61,108 nucleotides of DNA from Bacillota bacterium (lineage in GTDB: Bacteria; Bacillota; Clostridia; Lachnospirales; Lachnospiraceae): the NCBI GenBank assembly GCA_023408815.1, contig JAEYJO010000051.1, forward strand, positions 1-61,108. Direction: 5' to 3'. Made by a program: the position numbers and the translations under genes. Positions 1 to 8,289 of the stretch are shown piece after piece; the first letter of the stretch is position 1, and every line of letters starts with the position of its first letter. The notes beneath the pieces are model-generated. The model did no database searches, was not told where the DNA came from, and worked only from the letters and a program-made list of their open reading frames with translations.

Positions 1-61
1 AAACAAAAAACTCGCTGCGCTCAAACAGTTTTGTTTTCTGTTATGGCTCAAATATCCAGAG

Positions 62-103
62 AAAGAACTTCTAAATATTTACATAGGCGCAGTCGTTCTT
101 TTT
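62..103 (+). terminator. Weak terminator-like hairpin of an upstream gene
   Basis: AAAGAAC at 62-68 can pair with GTTCTTT at 95-101 and is followed by a short T run, with a long loop of about 26 nt. A second inverted pair, AAACAAAA at 1-8 and TTTTGTTT at 30-37, precedes it. These may end transcription from a gene lying before the window. The long loop makes this a tentative call. Confidence 0.3.
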
Positions 104-107
104 GTTT

Positions 108-122
108 TGGTCATATTGACCA
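108..122. promoter_or_regulatory. Operator-like palindrome before speA
   Basis: TGGTCA-TAT-TGACCA is a perfect 6-bp inverted repeat with a 3-nt centre, 38 nt before the speA start. It has the form of a repressor half-site pair for the polyamine operon. No regulator gene is adjacent, so this is only a candidate. Confidence 0.25.
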
Positions 123-160
123 GAATGCATTGGCTGAAAGTGAAGAGAGAGGAAATTATT

Positions 161-1651
161 ATGGAAAAATCATCTGTGGCTGATGAAATCGGCGCCGCAA
201 GGAGGCTGTCGCAAGAGGAGGCTCCAGTTTATGAAGCGCTGAAGCGTTTTCGAAGAATGAGAATAGTGCCCTTTGATGTCCCGGGACACAAACACGGGAG
301 AGGGAACCCTGAGCTGGTGGAGCTATTGGGAGAGAAGTGTGTGGGCATAGATGTGAATTCCATGAAGCCGCTAGACAATCTTTGTCATCCGGTTTCTGTT
401 ATCAGGGAAGCAGAGGAGCTGGCAGCAGTGGCATTCCATGCGAGCCATGCGTTTCTTATGGTGGGAGGAACCACCTCAGCAGTGCAGGCAATGGTTCTTT
501 CCTGCTGCAAAAAAGGAGATAAAATAATCCTGCCGAGAAATGTACATAGAAGTGTGATCAACGCGCTGGTGCTCTGCGGTGCCAAACCTGTCTATGTGAA
601 TCCCGATGTGGATAAGAATCTGGGAATTTCTCTAGGCATGAAGGTATCTCAAGTGGAACATGCGATCAAAAGCCACCCGGATGCTGTGGCGGTGTTAGTG
701 AACAATCCCACCTATTACGGGATATGTTCGGATCTTCGGACTATCGTGAGGCTCGCCCATGACCACGGGATGAAAGTGCTCGCGGACGAGGCGCACGGAA
801 CTCATCTGTATTTCGGTGAGAACATGCCGGTTTCAGCCATGGATGCCGGTGCGGATATGTCCTCGGTGAGCATGCATAAGTCGGGAGGAAGCCTGACACA
901 AAGCTCTTTGCTTTTGATCGGATCCGATATGAACGAGGGCCATGTGCGCCAGATTATTAACCTGACGCAGACAACCAGCGGTTCTTATCTGCTGCTTTCG
1001 AGCCTGGACATATCGAGACGCAACCTGGCCCTTAGGGGACGGGAATCTTTCGCCAAGGTCATAGAGCTTGCGGACTACGCCAGAGGGGAAATCAATGCGA
1101 TCGGCGGGTACTATGCGTTTTCCAGAGAGTTGATAAACGGAAATAGCATCTATGATTTCGACAGCACGAAACTGTCTGTCCATACGCTGGAAATCGGTCT
1201 GGCTGGTATTGAGGTATACGATATACTAAGAGATGAGTACGACATTCAGATCGAATTCGGAGATATCGGAAATATTCTTGCCTATCTTTCCATCGGAGAC
1301 CGCAGACAGGAGGTGGAGCGTCTGGTAAGTGCTTTGGCGGAGGTAAAACGGTGCTATCAGAAGGATAAGGCGGGAATGCTCACGCAGGAATATATGGATC
1401 CCTATGTAGTAACTACACCGCAGGAATCCTTTTATGCGGAAAAGGAATCTATCCCTCTCGAAGACACGGAAGGCAGAGTGTGCAGCGAGTTTGTGATGTG
1501 CTATCCTCCGGGAATTCCGATTCTGGCTCCGGGAGAAATGATTACCAAGGGAATTATAGAATATATACTGTATGCAAAGGAAAAAGGCTGTTCTATGACA
1601 GGCCCTGAGGATGCGGACATTGAATATTTGAACGTATTGAAAAGTGTGTAA
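161..1651 (+). CDS. speA: Arginine decarboxylase (Orn/Lys/Arg decarboxylase, PLP fold I)
   Basis: This is a fold-type I PLP decarboxylase of the Orn/Lys/Arg major-domain family, 496 residues, which is the usual length of the short Gram-positive SpeA type. The N-terminal part has the VPGHKHGRG motif typical of the family, ADEAHGTH supplies the PLP-binding Asp and His, and SMHKSGG carries the Schiff-base lysine. The start at 161 follows AGAGAGGA at normal distance; an earlier in-frame start at 107 has no such site. It opens a five-gene run ending in carboxyspermidine decarboxylase, and the agmatinase two genes on shows that the substrate is most likely arginine (product agmatine) rather than lysine. 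Probably cytoplasmic. Confidence 0.9.
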   Translation: MEKSSVADEIGAARRLSQEEAPVYEALKRFRRMRIVPFDVPGHKHGRGNPELVELLGEKCVGIDVNSMKPLDNLCHPVSVIREAEELAAVAFHASHAFLMVGGTTSAVQAMVLSCCKKGDKIILPRNVHRSVINALVLCGAKPVYVNPDVDKNLGISLGMKVSQVEHAIKSHPDAVAVLVNNPTYYGICSDLRTIVRLAHDHGMKVLADEAHGTHLYFGENMPVSAMDAGADMSSVSMHKSGGSLTQSSLLLIGSDMNEGHVRQIINLTQTTSGSYLLLSSLDISRRNLALRGRESFAKVIELADYARGEINAIGGYYAFSRELINGNSIYDFDSTKLSVHTLEIGLAGIEVYDILRDEYDIQIEFGDIGNILAYLSIGDRRQEVERLVSALAEVKRCYQKDKAGMLTQEYMDPYVVTTPQESFYAEKESIPLEDTEGRVCSEFVMCYPPGIPILAPGEMITKGIIEYILYAKEKGCSMTGPEDADIEYLNVLKSV

Positions 1652-1665
1652 GGAGGCGGGTTATA

Positions 1666-2517
1666 ATGGAAATGTGGTTTTCGGATGAGCATACGGATAA
1701 TGTGAAGCTGTCGATTCGGGTGGAACAGCAGCTTTTCAGCGCACAAAGCGAATTTCAGAGAATCGATGTTCTGGAATCCAAGGAGTTCGGAAGGATTCTG
1801 GTGGCGGACGGCGACCTGATGCTGACGGAAAAGGATGAGTTTATCTATCATGAGATGATAACACACGTTCCCATGGCGGTCCATCCCCATGTGGAGAAGG
1901 TGCTGGTCATCGGCGGCGGCGATGGAGGTATTGTAAGAGAGCTGGTAAAATACGATGCGCTTCAGCAAATCGATGTAGTGGAGGCAGATCCGCTTTTGAT
2001 CGAGGTGTGCCGCAAATTTTTCCCTCAGATGGCTTTCAGCATGAACGACCCGAGGGTAAGTATTTTCAACGAGGACGGTCTGCGGTTCGTTCGCTCGAAA
2101 TCGGATGTATATGACTTGATCATCATAGATTCGCCGAATCCCTTCGGACCGGGCGAGGGACTTTTTACGAAAGAATTCTATGGCAATTGCTACAATGCCC
2201 TGCATAGTGACGGAGTAATGATTAACCAGCATGAAAGCCCCTTTTACAAAGAAGAGGCCTTTCAATGCCAGAGGATGCACAAACGGATTATAGAATCCTT
2301 TCCCATCAGCAAAATTTATCAGGCACATATACCGTCCTACCCCTCAGGACATTGGCTGTTCGGTTTTGCTTCAAAGCAGTACCATCCGCTGAATGATCTG
2401 GACGGAGTGACTTGGACGTTAAAGGGGATACCTACGAGATATTATCTGCCGAGGCTGCATCAGGGAATGTTTGCGCTTCCGGCATATGTGGAGGAGTTGG
2501 TGAAGGATGTTGAATAA
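1666..2517 (+). CDS. speE: Spermidine synthase-like aminopropyltransferase with Asp-to-Asn change
   Basis: A 283-residue polyamine aminopropyltransferase: N-terminal beta domain, then a Rossmann methyltransferase-like fold with VIGGGDGG (residues 81-88) and VVEADP. The family transfers an aminopropyl group from decarboxylated S-adenosylmethionine to putrescine. The usual DS(S/T)(D/E)P motif reads D155-S-P-N158-P, so the acidic residue that activates the attacking amine in characterised enzymes is Asn (codon AAT at 2137-2139). No speD is seen in the window. The gene starts 14 nt after speA and overlaps speB by 11 nt, so translation is probably coupled. It could be an aminopropyltransferase with altered substrate or activity. 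Confidence 0.85.
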   Translation: MEMWFSDEHTDNVKLSIRVEQQLFSAQSEFQRIDVLESKEFGRILVADGDLMLTEKDEFIYHEMITHVPMAVHPHVEKVLVIGGGDGGIVRELVKYDALQQIDVVEADPLLIEVCRKFFPQMAFSMNDPRVSIFNEDGLRFVRSKSDVYDLIIIDSPNPFGPGEGLFTKEFYGNCYNALHSDGVMINQHESPFYKEEAFQCQRMHKRIIESFPISKIYQAHIPSYPSGHWLFGFASKQYHPLNDLDGVTWTLKGIPTRYYLPRLHQGMFALPAYVEELVKDVE

Positions 2518-3361
2518 AAATGTTGTGAATTATATCGGTTGTGAGGCGGAATACGAGGAATCCGGAATTGTACTGTTCGGAGCTCCCTTCGATTCTACCA
2601 CATCCTATCGTCCGGGAACCCGCTTCGGTCCTCAGGCGATTCGAAACGAATCGTATGGACTGGAGACCTTCAGCCCTTATCAGGACAAGGATTTGCTGGA
2701 ATGCAAGGTGTTCGACAGCGGAGATCTGGAGCTGCCCCTTGGGGATACGGAGCGAGTTCTGGCATCCATCGAGGAACGCGCAGAGACGATTATTAAAGAC
2801 GGAAAGATTCCCTTTATGATAGGCGGTGAGCATCTGGTAACGCTTGGAAGTGTGCGTGCGGCTGTCCGTAAATACCCCGATCTGCATATCGTGCATTTTG
2901 ACGCGCATGCGGATCTGCGGGAAGATTATCTGGGAGTAAAGCTCTCCCATGCCTGTGTGTTAAGAAGGAGTTGGGAGCTGTTAGGGGACGGAAGAATCTA
3001 TCAATTCGGAATACGCTCCGGTGACAGAGAGGAATTCGAGTGGGCGAAAGAGGGACATGTGACGATGAGGAAGTTCGACTTCGATAATCTCACAGAAACA
3101 GTAACAAAGCTTAGAGGAAAGCCGGTTTATTTAACCATAGACCTGGATGTCTTAGACCCTTCCGTATTTCCGGGAACGGGAACGCCTGAAGCGGGAGGTG
3201 TAAGTTTCCTTGAGCTTTTGAAGGCGATGTTGAAAACTGCAAAAGGCAGCCATATTGTAGGGTGTGATGTGAATGAGCTGAGTCCCGCATATGACGCCAG
3301 CGGAGTGTCTACGGTGACGGCAGGAAAGATAGTACGAGAGCTGCTGCTGGCGCTTTCCTGA
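2507..3361 (+). CDS. speB: Agmatinase
   Basis: Ureohydrolase of the arginase/agmatinase family, 284 residues, converting agmatine to putrescine and urea. The binuclear manganese ligands are all visible: GGEH, HFDAHADLRE and DLDVLDPS, followed by the GTGTPEAGG loop and DVNELSP. The start overlaps the end of speE, and the gene lies 24 nt before the carboxyspermidine dehydrogenase. Together with speA it gives the arginine-agmatine-putrescine route. Arginase or guanidinobutyrase activity is possible within the family, but the operon favours agmatinase. Confidence 0.92.
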   Translation: MLNKNVVNYIGCEAEYEESGIVLFGAPFDSTTSYRPGTRFGPQAIRNESYGLETFSPYQDKDLLECKVFDSGDLELPLGDTERVLASIEERAETIIKDGKIPFMIGGEHLVTLGSVRAAVRKYPDLHIVHFDAHADLREDYLGVKLSHACVLRRSWELLGDGRIYQFGIRSGDREEFEWAKEGHVTMRKFDFDNLTETVTKLRGKPVYLTIDLDVLDPSVFPGTGTPEAGGVSFLELLKAMLKTAKGSHIVGCDVNELSPAYDASGVSTVTAGKIVRELLLALS

Positions 3362-3385
3362 GACAGAATAAAAGGAGATGATATC

Positions 3386-4588
3386 ATGGGAAAAGTATTG
3401 ATTATTGGCTGCGGAGGCGTAGCCGGAGTGGCGATTCACAAATGCTGTCAAAACAGCGACGTTTTTACGGAAATCTGTATTGCCAGCCGTACGGTATCGA
3501 AGTGCGAGGCAATGAAGAAGAAATTGGAAGGGATGACGAAAACAAAGATTAGCACAGCACAGGTAGATGCGGATAATACCCGGGAGCTGATTGCTCTCAT
3601 TGAAAAGGAGAAACCTGATGTGGTGCTGAATCTTGCTCTTCCTTATCAGGATCTCACCATTATGGATGCGTGCCTTGCCACAAAAACAAATTATGTGGAT
3701 ACGGCTAATTATGAGCCGGAGGATACAGCAAAGTTTGAATATAAGTGGCAGTGGGCTTACAGAGAACGCTTTGAAAAGGCGGGAATCACCGCCCTTCTTG
3801 GAAGCGGCTTTGATCCCGGAGTGACGGGAGTGTTCTCCGCTTATGCCTTAAAGCACTATTTTGACGAGATTAATTATATAGATATTCTGGACTGCAACGG
3901 CGGCGATCACGGATATCCCTTTGCCACCAATTTCAATCCTGAGATCAATATCCGCGAAGTGTCCGCGAAGGGCTCTTATTGGGAAAACGGGCAGTGGGTA
4001 GAAACGGAGCCGATGGAAATCAAGCGGGTTTATAATTTCCCCGAGGTGGGAGAGAAGGATATGTACCTGCTTCACCATGAGGAGTTGGAATCCCTTGCCC
4101 TCAATATGCCGGGAATCAAGAGAATCCGTTTTTTCATGACTTTCGGGCAAAGTTATTTAACCCATTTGAAGTGTCTTGAGAACGTAGGTATGACTTCCAT
4201 AGAGCCGATTATATATGAGGGAAAAGAAATCGTTCCATTGCAGTTTTTAAAAGCGGTTCTTCCCGACCCGGCCTCCCTTGGCCCCCGTACAAAGGGTAAG
4301 ACGAACATCGGCTGCATTTTTACAGGGAAGAAAGATGGAAAGGAAAAGACCATTTACATTTACAACGTATGCGACCACGAGGAATGCTATAAAGAAGTAG
4401 GCTCACAGGCGGTTGCTTATACTACCGGTGTTCCGGCAATGATTGGTGCGGCGATGCTGCTGACGAAGACATGGGATAAAGCTGGTGTATATAACATTGA
4501 AGAATTCGATCCCGACCCGTTCATGGAGGCGTTGAATGAATTCGGTCTTCCGTGGCAGGTGAGCGAGAATCCCGTTATGGTAGAATAA
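3386..4588 (+). CDS. Carboxyspermidine dehydrogenase (saccharopine dehydrogenase family)
   Basis: A 400-residue member of the saccharopine dehydrogenase family. It begins with a dinucleotide-binding loop VLIIGCGGVAG and continues with the conserved NYVDTANYE and GSGFDPGVTGVF segments seen in Lys1-type carboxy(nor)spermidine dehydrogenases. The enzyme reductively condenses putrescine (or diaminopropane) with aspartate semialdehyde using NADPH. The start follows AAAGGAGATGATATC. The next gene encodes the matching decarboxylase, which fixes the function far better than the fold alone. Confidence 0.88.
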   Translation: MGKVLIIGCGGVAGVAIHKCCQNSDVFTEICIASRTVSKCEAMKKKLEGMTKTKISTAQVDADNTRELIALIEKEKPDVVLNLALPYQDLTIMDACLATKTNYVDTANYEPEDTAKFEYKWQWAYRERFEKAGITALLGSGFDPGVTGVFSAYALKHYFDEINYIDILDCNGGDHGYPFATNFNPEINIREVSAKGSYWENGQWVETEPMEIKRVYNFPEVGEKDMYLLHHEELESLALNMPGIKRIRFFMTFGQSYLTHLKCLENVGMTSIEPIIYEGKEIVPLQFLKAVLPDPASLGPRTKGKTNIGCIFTGKKDGKEKTIYIYNVCDHEECYKEVGSQAVAYTTGVPAMIGAAMLLTKTWDKAGVYNIEEFDPDPFMEALNEFGLPWQVSENPVMVE

Positions 4589-4609
4589 CCCGGAAATTAT
4601 GGAGCGGAT

Positions 4610-5731
4610 ATGAAAAGAGAAGAATTGAAAACACCTTGTTATATCGTGATGGAAAGCGCTCTGAAAAGGAATCTGGAGATATTGCAGGGCATCAGACAGC
4701 GGACGGGCTGTAAAATATTATTAGCGCAGAAAGCTTTTTCTATGTACTCCTGTTATCCTCTTGTCGGCGAGTATCTGGACGGAACGGCGGCAAGCGGTTT
4801 ATATGAGGCACGGCTGGGCGCAGAGGAGATGGGAAAAGAAACCCATATTTTTTCTGCGGCATACAAGGAAGAGGATATGGAGGAAATATTGTCTTACTGC
4901 GGGCATATCGTATTCAACTCCTTTTCCCAGCTTGAGAAATACGGTGAAAGGGCGGCAAAGGCAGGAAAAAGCGTAGGAATCCGGGTGAATCCGGAATGCT
5001 CTACTCAGGAGGGACACGGAATATACGATCCTTGTGCTTCCGGTTCGCGTTTGGGAATTCTGGCAAAGGAGTTCCCTGACAGACTTCCTGAATGGGTGGA
5101 GGGGATTCATTTCCATACGCTGTGTGAGCAGAACGCGGATGCTCTTGCCGTGACGTTAAAGGCGGTAGAGGAACGATTCGGTTCATGGCTATATGGGATG
5201 AAATGGATCAATTTCGGCGGCGGACATCATATCACGCGGGAGGGCTATAACATAGGGCTTCTGGAAAACTGTATCCGCTATGTGTCGGATACCTACGGGG
5301 TCACGGTCTATTTGGAGCCTGGAGAGGCGGTTGCTTTGGATGCGGGGCACCTGCTGACTACGGTGGAGGATCTGGTGCATAAGGAAACGATTGCAATTTT
5401 GGATTCTTCCGCAGCCTGTCATATGCCTGATGTTCTTGAAATGCCGTACCGCCCGCCCCTTAGAGCTTCCGGACAGGAGGGTGAGAAGGCATTTGCATAT
5501 ACGCTGGCGGGGCCGACCTGCCTGGCGGGAGATGTGATAGGAATCTATTCCTTCGACAAACCGTTAGCGGTCGGCGACCGTCTGACCTTTGAGGATATGG
5601 CCATTTATACTATGGTAAAAAACAATACCTTTAACGGAATGCCCCTTCCCTCCATCGTGTGGGAGAGGGAGGACGGCGAATGCGAGCAGATAAGAAGTTT
5701 CTGCTACGTGGATTTTAAGGGGAGGCTGTAG
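4610..5731 (+). CDS. nspC: Carboxynorspermidine/carboxyspermidine decarboxylase
   Basis: Fold-type III (alanine racemase-like) PLP decarboxylase of 373 residues. Residues 1-250 form the TIM barrel, with the PLP lysine in LLAQKAFSMY (about K41), HFHTLCEQ and the phosphate-binding NFGGGHH; the C-terminal beta domain holds GPTCLAGD, which carries the active-site Cys. It decarboxylates carboxyspermidine to spermidine (or carboxynorspermidine to norspermidine). It is the last gene of the polyamine operon, and its stop codon directly abuts the stop of the convergent superoxide dismutase gene. Confidence 0.9.
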   Translation: MKREELKTPCYIVMESALKRNLEILQGIRQRTGCKILLAQKAFSMYSCYPLVGEYLDGTAASGLYEARLGAEEMGKETHIFSAAYKEEDMEEILSYCGHIVFNSFSQLEKYGERAAKAGKSVGIRVNPECSTQEGHGIYDPCASGSRLGILAKEFPDRLPEWVEGIHFHTLCEQNADALAVTLKAVEERFGSWLYGMKWINFGGGHHITREGYNIGLLENCIRYVSDTYGVTVYLEPGEAVALDAGHLLTTVEDLVHKETIAILDSSAACHMPDVLEMPYRPPLRASGQEGEKAFAYTLAGPTCLAGDVIGIYSFDKPLAVGDRLTFEDMAIYTMVKNNTFNGMPLPSIVWEREDGECEQIRSFCYVDFKGRL

Positions 5732-6229
5732 CTACCTCCCGCTCTCTATGCGGATAACACCGCAGCCTATCTTTTCTCCGGAATCTCCGGCAGGCTGAGT
5801 GGTGAAATCATCGCGTTTTGCGTGTATGACTACGGATTTGCCGATGATGTTATCTACAGTAAAGCGTTTGTCATAGAAAGAAGCCCAGGCATAACCCTGA
5901 TTGCCCAGGAGAGGGAGAAGGTCTCCTGCGTGCTGGGGATGGGGCAGGTTCGCCGGATTATAATGTCCCCCGGTATTGGCGAAGGAATTGGAGCAGTCGC
6001 CGAATTCATGGATGTGCATCGCATAGAAATCCGAGGAATCCTGTGAGGATATATTAGGGAGACCGAAAATCTCAGCTTCTATGAGAACGCCCCCATAAGG
6101 AGTATCATAAAATTTAACCAACCCGCTGAGCTGCGGGTTGGAGCTGTTTCCCGTAACCCATGCCATAGCGCGGGGTTTATTTTTTTCTAATATGTTTACG
6201 AATGTTAGACGAGGAGTAAATTGATACAT
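5732..6229 (-). CDS. Cu/Zn superoxide dismutase without export signal
   Basis: A 165-residue Cu/Zn superoxide dismutase. Copper ligands fit H72, H74, H89 and H136 (HIHEFGDC, GGHYNP, VVIHAKRDD); zinc ligands fit H89, H97, H100 and D103 (HAGDL); C79 and C156 fit the conserved disulfide. The electrostatic-loop Arg of the usual GSR-x-CG motif is Lys (K153 in GEKIGCG). There is no signal peptide or lipobox, although most bacterial members are exported, so a cytoplasmic location is implied. The start has AAAGGTG upstream. The gene is convergent with nspC with no spacer, so antisense interference is possible. Confidence 0.85.
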   Translation of the reverse strand: MYQFTPRLTFVNILEKNKPRAMAWVTGNSSNPQLSGLVKFYDTPYGGVLIEAEIFGLPNISSQDSSDFYAMHIHEFGDCSNSFANTGGHYNPANLPHPQHAGDLLPLLGNQGYAWASFYDKRFTVDNIIGKSVVIHAKRDDFTTQPAGDSGEKIGCGVIRIESGR

Positions 6230-6300
6230 ATAAACACCTTTTTTATTATTAGGTTATGCAGGAGAAGTGGATTGGTTATCGAGCATCGCTGTTTTCCTGC

Positions 6301-6329
6301 TTTAAGGTTGTTTTCGGATGTGCTATAAT
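6301..6329 (+). promoter_or_regulatory. Promoter of the CorA-like transporter gene
   Basis: TTTAAG, a 17-nt spacer, then TATAAT (6324-6329) preceded by TGC, that is an extended -10. Transcription should begin near 6336, after the first in-frame ATG at 6256. This shows that the true start of the next gene lies further downstream. Confidence 0.5.
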
Positions 6330-6405
6330 TGCAGGAAAAAGATTCACACGCGACGATATGCCTGTGGATCAAAACTGCAGGTATTGGAAGGGCATGGTTA
6401 TTAAT

Positions 6406-7332
6406 ATGGTGAAATATTTAGTGGATATCGAGACCGGCAGTCTGCGTCAGGAACATGAGGAGGAGCTGGGAAGGAAGTATTATGAAATATATCTGATGGA
6501 AGCGGAGGAATTCGACACGCTCGAAGGCGATTACCCTCATAGGAAGAATCTGAGTCAGGGACTTAAGCAGATACAATATTGCAAAATTGAGACTTTTAAG
6601 GATTGTATTCAAGGGACGATGAAGGTTCCTAAGGGCGATAGTGAGCAGGTTATACTTTTTACTTTCGGCTTTTATATAAAAGGAAATGAACTCCTTTTCT
6701 TTGGGGAGAGGGCTTTGCTTGAAGACATGCTGGAGAAAATATCAGGAAACATTCCCGGGAATTGTACGCTGAACCAGATTCTTTTAGTATTGTTCGAAAT
6801 GCTGATTGAAGAGGATGTCCTTTATCTGCAAGAGTTGGAGGAATATCTGTCGGATATGGAGGAGGAGCTTCTTAGGAAGATTCCCGATCACTTTTATGAG
6901 ACGATTATACAATACCGTAAAAAACTAACCCTTTTTCATTCCTATTATGAACAGCTTACCAATATAGGAGACCAGATGCAGGCAAATGTGAATCAGGAGC
7001 TTAGCAGGGAGGAGTGCGCGGTGTGGCAGAATTACGCTAATCGTACGGAGAGACTGCATAACCATGTGGAGGCGCTGAGGGAGTATTTGATTCAGATAAG
7101 AGAATTGTATCAATCCCAGATAGATGTAAGGCAGAACAAAGTGATGAGTATTTTAACGGTTATCACGGCATTTTTCCTTCCTTTGACGCTCCTTGTAGGA
7201 TGGTATGGGATGAATTTTCCCGGCATGCCGGAATTTCGGTGGAAATATGGATATCCGGCAGTGATTATCTTATGTATTGTCATTATTCTGGCCGAATTCA
7301 TATATTTTAAGAAAAAGAAGCTGCTTCGATAA
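6406..7332 (+). CDS. corA: CorA-like magnesium/divalent cation transporter
   Basis: CorA/Mrs2 family channel, about 308 residues from the ATG at 6406 (alternative 6394). A long cytoplasmic part, rich in acidic and helical segments (a coiled-coil stretch around LEEYLSDMEEELL), is followed by two C-terminal membrane helices; the first ends with YGMNF, the selectivity-filter motif, and the protein ends with a Lys/Arg tail. It is expected to work as a pentamer carrying Mg2+ or another divalent ion. The extended frame from 6256 is rejected because the promoter lies inside it. EamA follows after 51 nt and may be cotranscribed. Confidence 0.82.
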   Translation: MVKYLVDIETGSLRQEHEEELGRKYYEIYLMEAEEFDTLEGDYPHRKNLSQGLKQIQYCKIETFKDCIQGTMKVPKGDSEQVILFTFGFYIKGNELLFFGERALLEDMLEKISGNIPGNCTLNQILLVLFEMLIEEDVLYLQELEEYLSDMEEELLRKIPDHFYETIIQYRKKLTLFHSYYEQLTNIGDQMQANVNQELSREECAVWQNYANRTERLHNHVEALREYLIQIRELYQSQIDVRQNKVMSILTVITAFFLPLTLLVGWYGMNFPGMPEFRWKYGYPAVIILCIVIILAEFIYFKKKKLLR

Positions 7333-7383
7333 GCGTCGGTAAACAGCAGGACAAAAGAAATTCTTTCGAAATGAGAAGAAACG

Positions 7384-8280
7384 ATGAAAGCTAAAGTGAA
7401 ATTAATTGCCGCGATGTTCATATTTGGAAGTATAGGAATCTTTGTAAGAACAATTGGATTATCTTCTGGTATACTGGCGGTTGTAAGAGGAAGCATAGGA
7501 ACGGTATTTTTGCTGATTGCCGGGTTGGCGATGGGAAAGAAGTTATCGCTTCCGGCCATAAGAAAGAATTTTAAGTTTCTAGTCTTTTCTGGAGCAGCGA
7601 TCGGAGCGAATTGGATCTGCCTTTTTGAAGCCTACCGATACACCACGATAGCGGTGGCTACCCTATGTTATTATTTGGCTCCGGTATTCGTCATACTGGT
7701 CTCTCCCTTTTTCTTAAAAGAGAAGCTGACGGCAGTAAAAGCCGGGTGCGTCGTGGTATCGTTGTTTGGCATGACGTTGGTTGCGGATATTTTGGGAAGC
7801 GGCCAGGGAGCGGCAGGCGGATGGAAAGGGATCGTATTCGGCGTGACAGCAGCGTTGTTATACGCTTCCGTAGTGATTATGAATAAGTTCCTGAAAGAAA
7901 TAGAAGCGGTGGATATGACGGTATCTCAGCTGGGAGTTGCATCCGTGGTGGTGCTTGCGTATGTGCTCTATACGGAAGACGGGACGGGGATAACATTTGG
8001 AGTTAGTACACTATTTCTATTGCTGTATCTGGGTATTGTAAATACGGGAATTGCCTATCTTTTATATTTTTCTTCTTTAAAGGATTTGAGCGGGCAGACG
8101 GCAGCTCTGTTCAGCTACATTGACCCAGTGACAGCAATTCTGCTTTCCGCCCTTCTATTTCATGAAAATATGAGCACGGAGCAGATGATAGGTGCAGTGC
8201 TGATATTAGGTTCTACTCTCGTAAGTGAACTTGTGGGCGGAAGAAGGCAAGAGCCGGCAAACACAACAGGACGAGGTTAG
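7384..8280 (+). CDS. EamA/DMT-superfamily transporter
   Basis: A 298-residue integral membrane protein with about ten hydrophobic helices arranged as two EamA repeats (about residues 5-135 and 148-285), the normal size for drug/metabolite transporters such as RhaT- or YdcZ-like exporters. The first repeat contains the typical helix pair around WICLFEAYRYTTIAVATL. The substrate cannot be told from sequence. It follows corA by 51 nt and ends 9 nt from the convergent recombinase gene. Confidence 0.8.
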   Translation: MKAKVKLIAAMFIFGSIGIFVRTIGLSSGILAVVRGSIGTVFLLIAGLAMGKKLSLPAIRKNFKFLVFSGAAIGANWICLFEAYRYTTIAVATLCYYLAPVFVILVSPFFLKEKLTAVKAGCVVVSLFGMTLVADILGSGQGAAGGWKGIVFGVTAALLYASVVIMNKFLKEIEAVDMTVSQLGVASVVVLAYVLYTEDGTGITFGVSTLFLLLYLGIVNTGIAYLLYFSSLKDLSGQTAALFSYIDPVTAILLSALLFHENMSTEQMIGAVLILGSTLVSELVGGRRQEPANTTGRG

Positions 8281-8289
8281 AAGATATGC

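Noticed and set aside
1501..2328. 275-codon open frame on the minus strand
   Set aside because: It lies wholly opposite speA/speE, has no ribosome site and no protein-like motif; it is a shadow of well identified genes.
6256..6405. Longer N-terminus for the CorA-like protein
   Set aside because: An extended -10 promoter lies at 6324-6329 inside it, and the family sequence begins after 6406.
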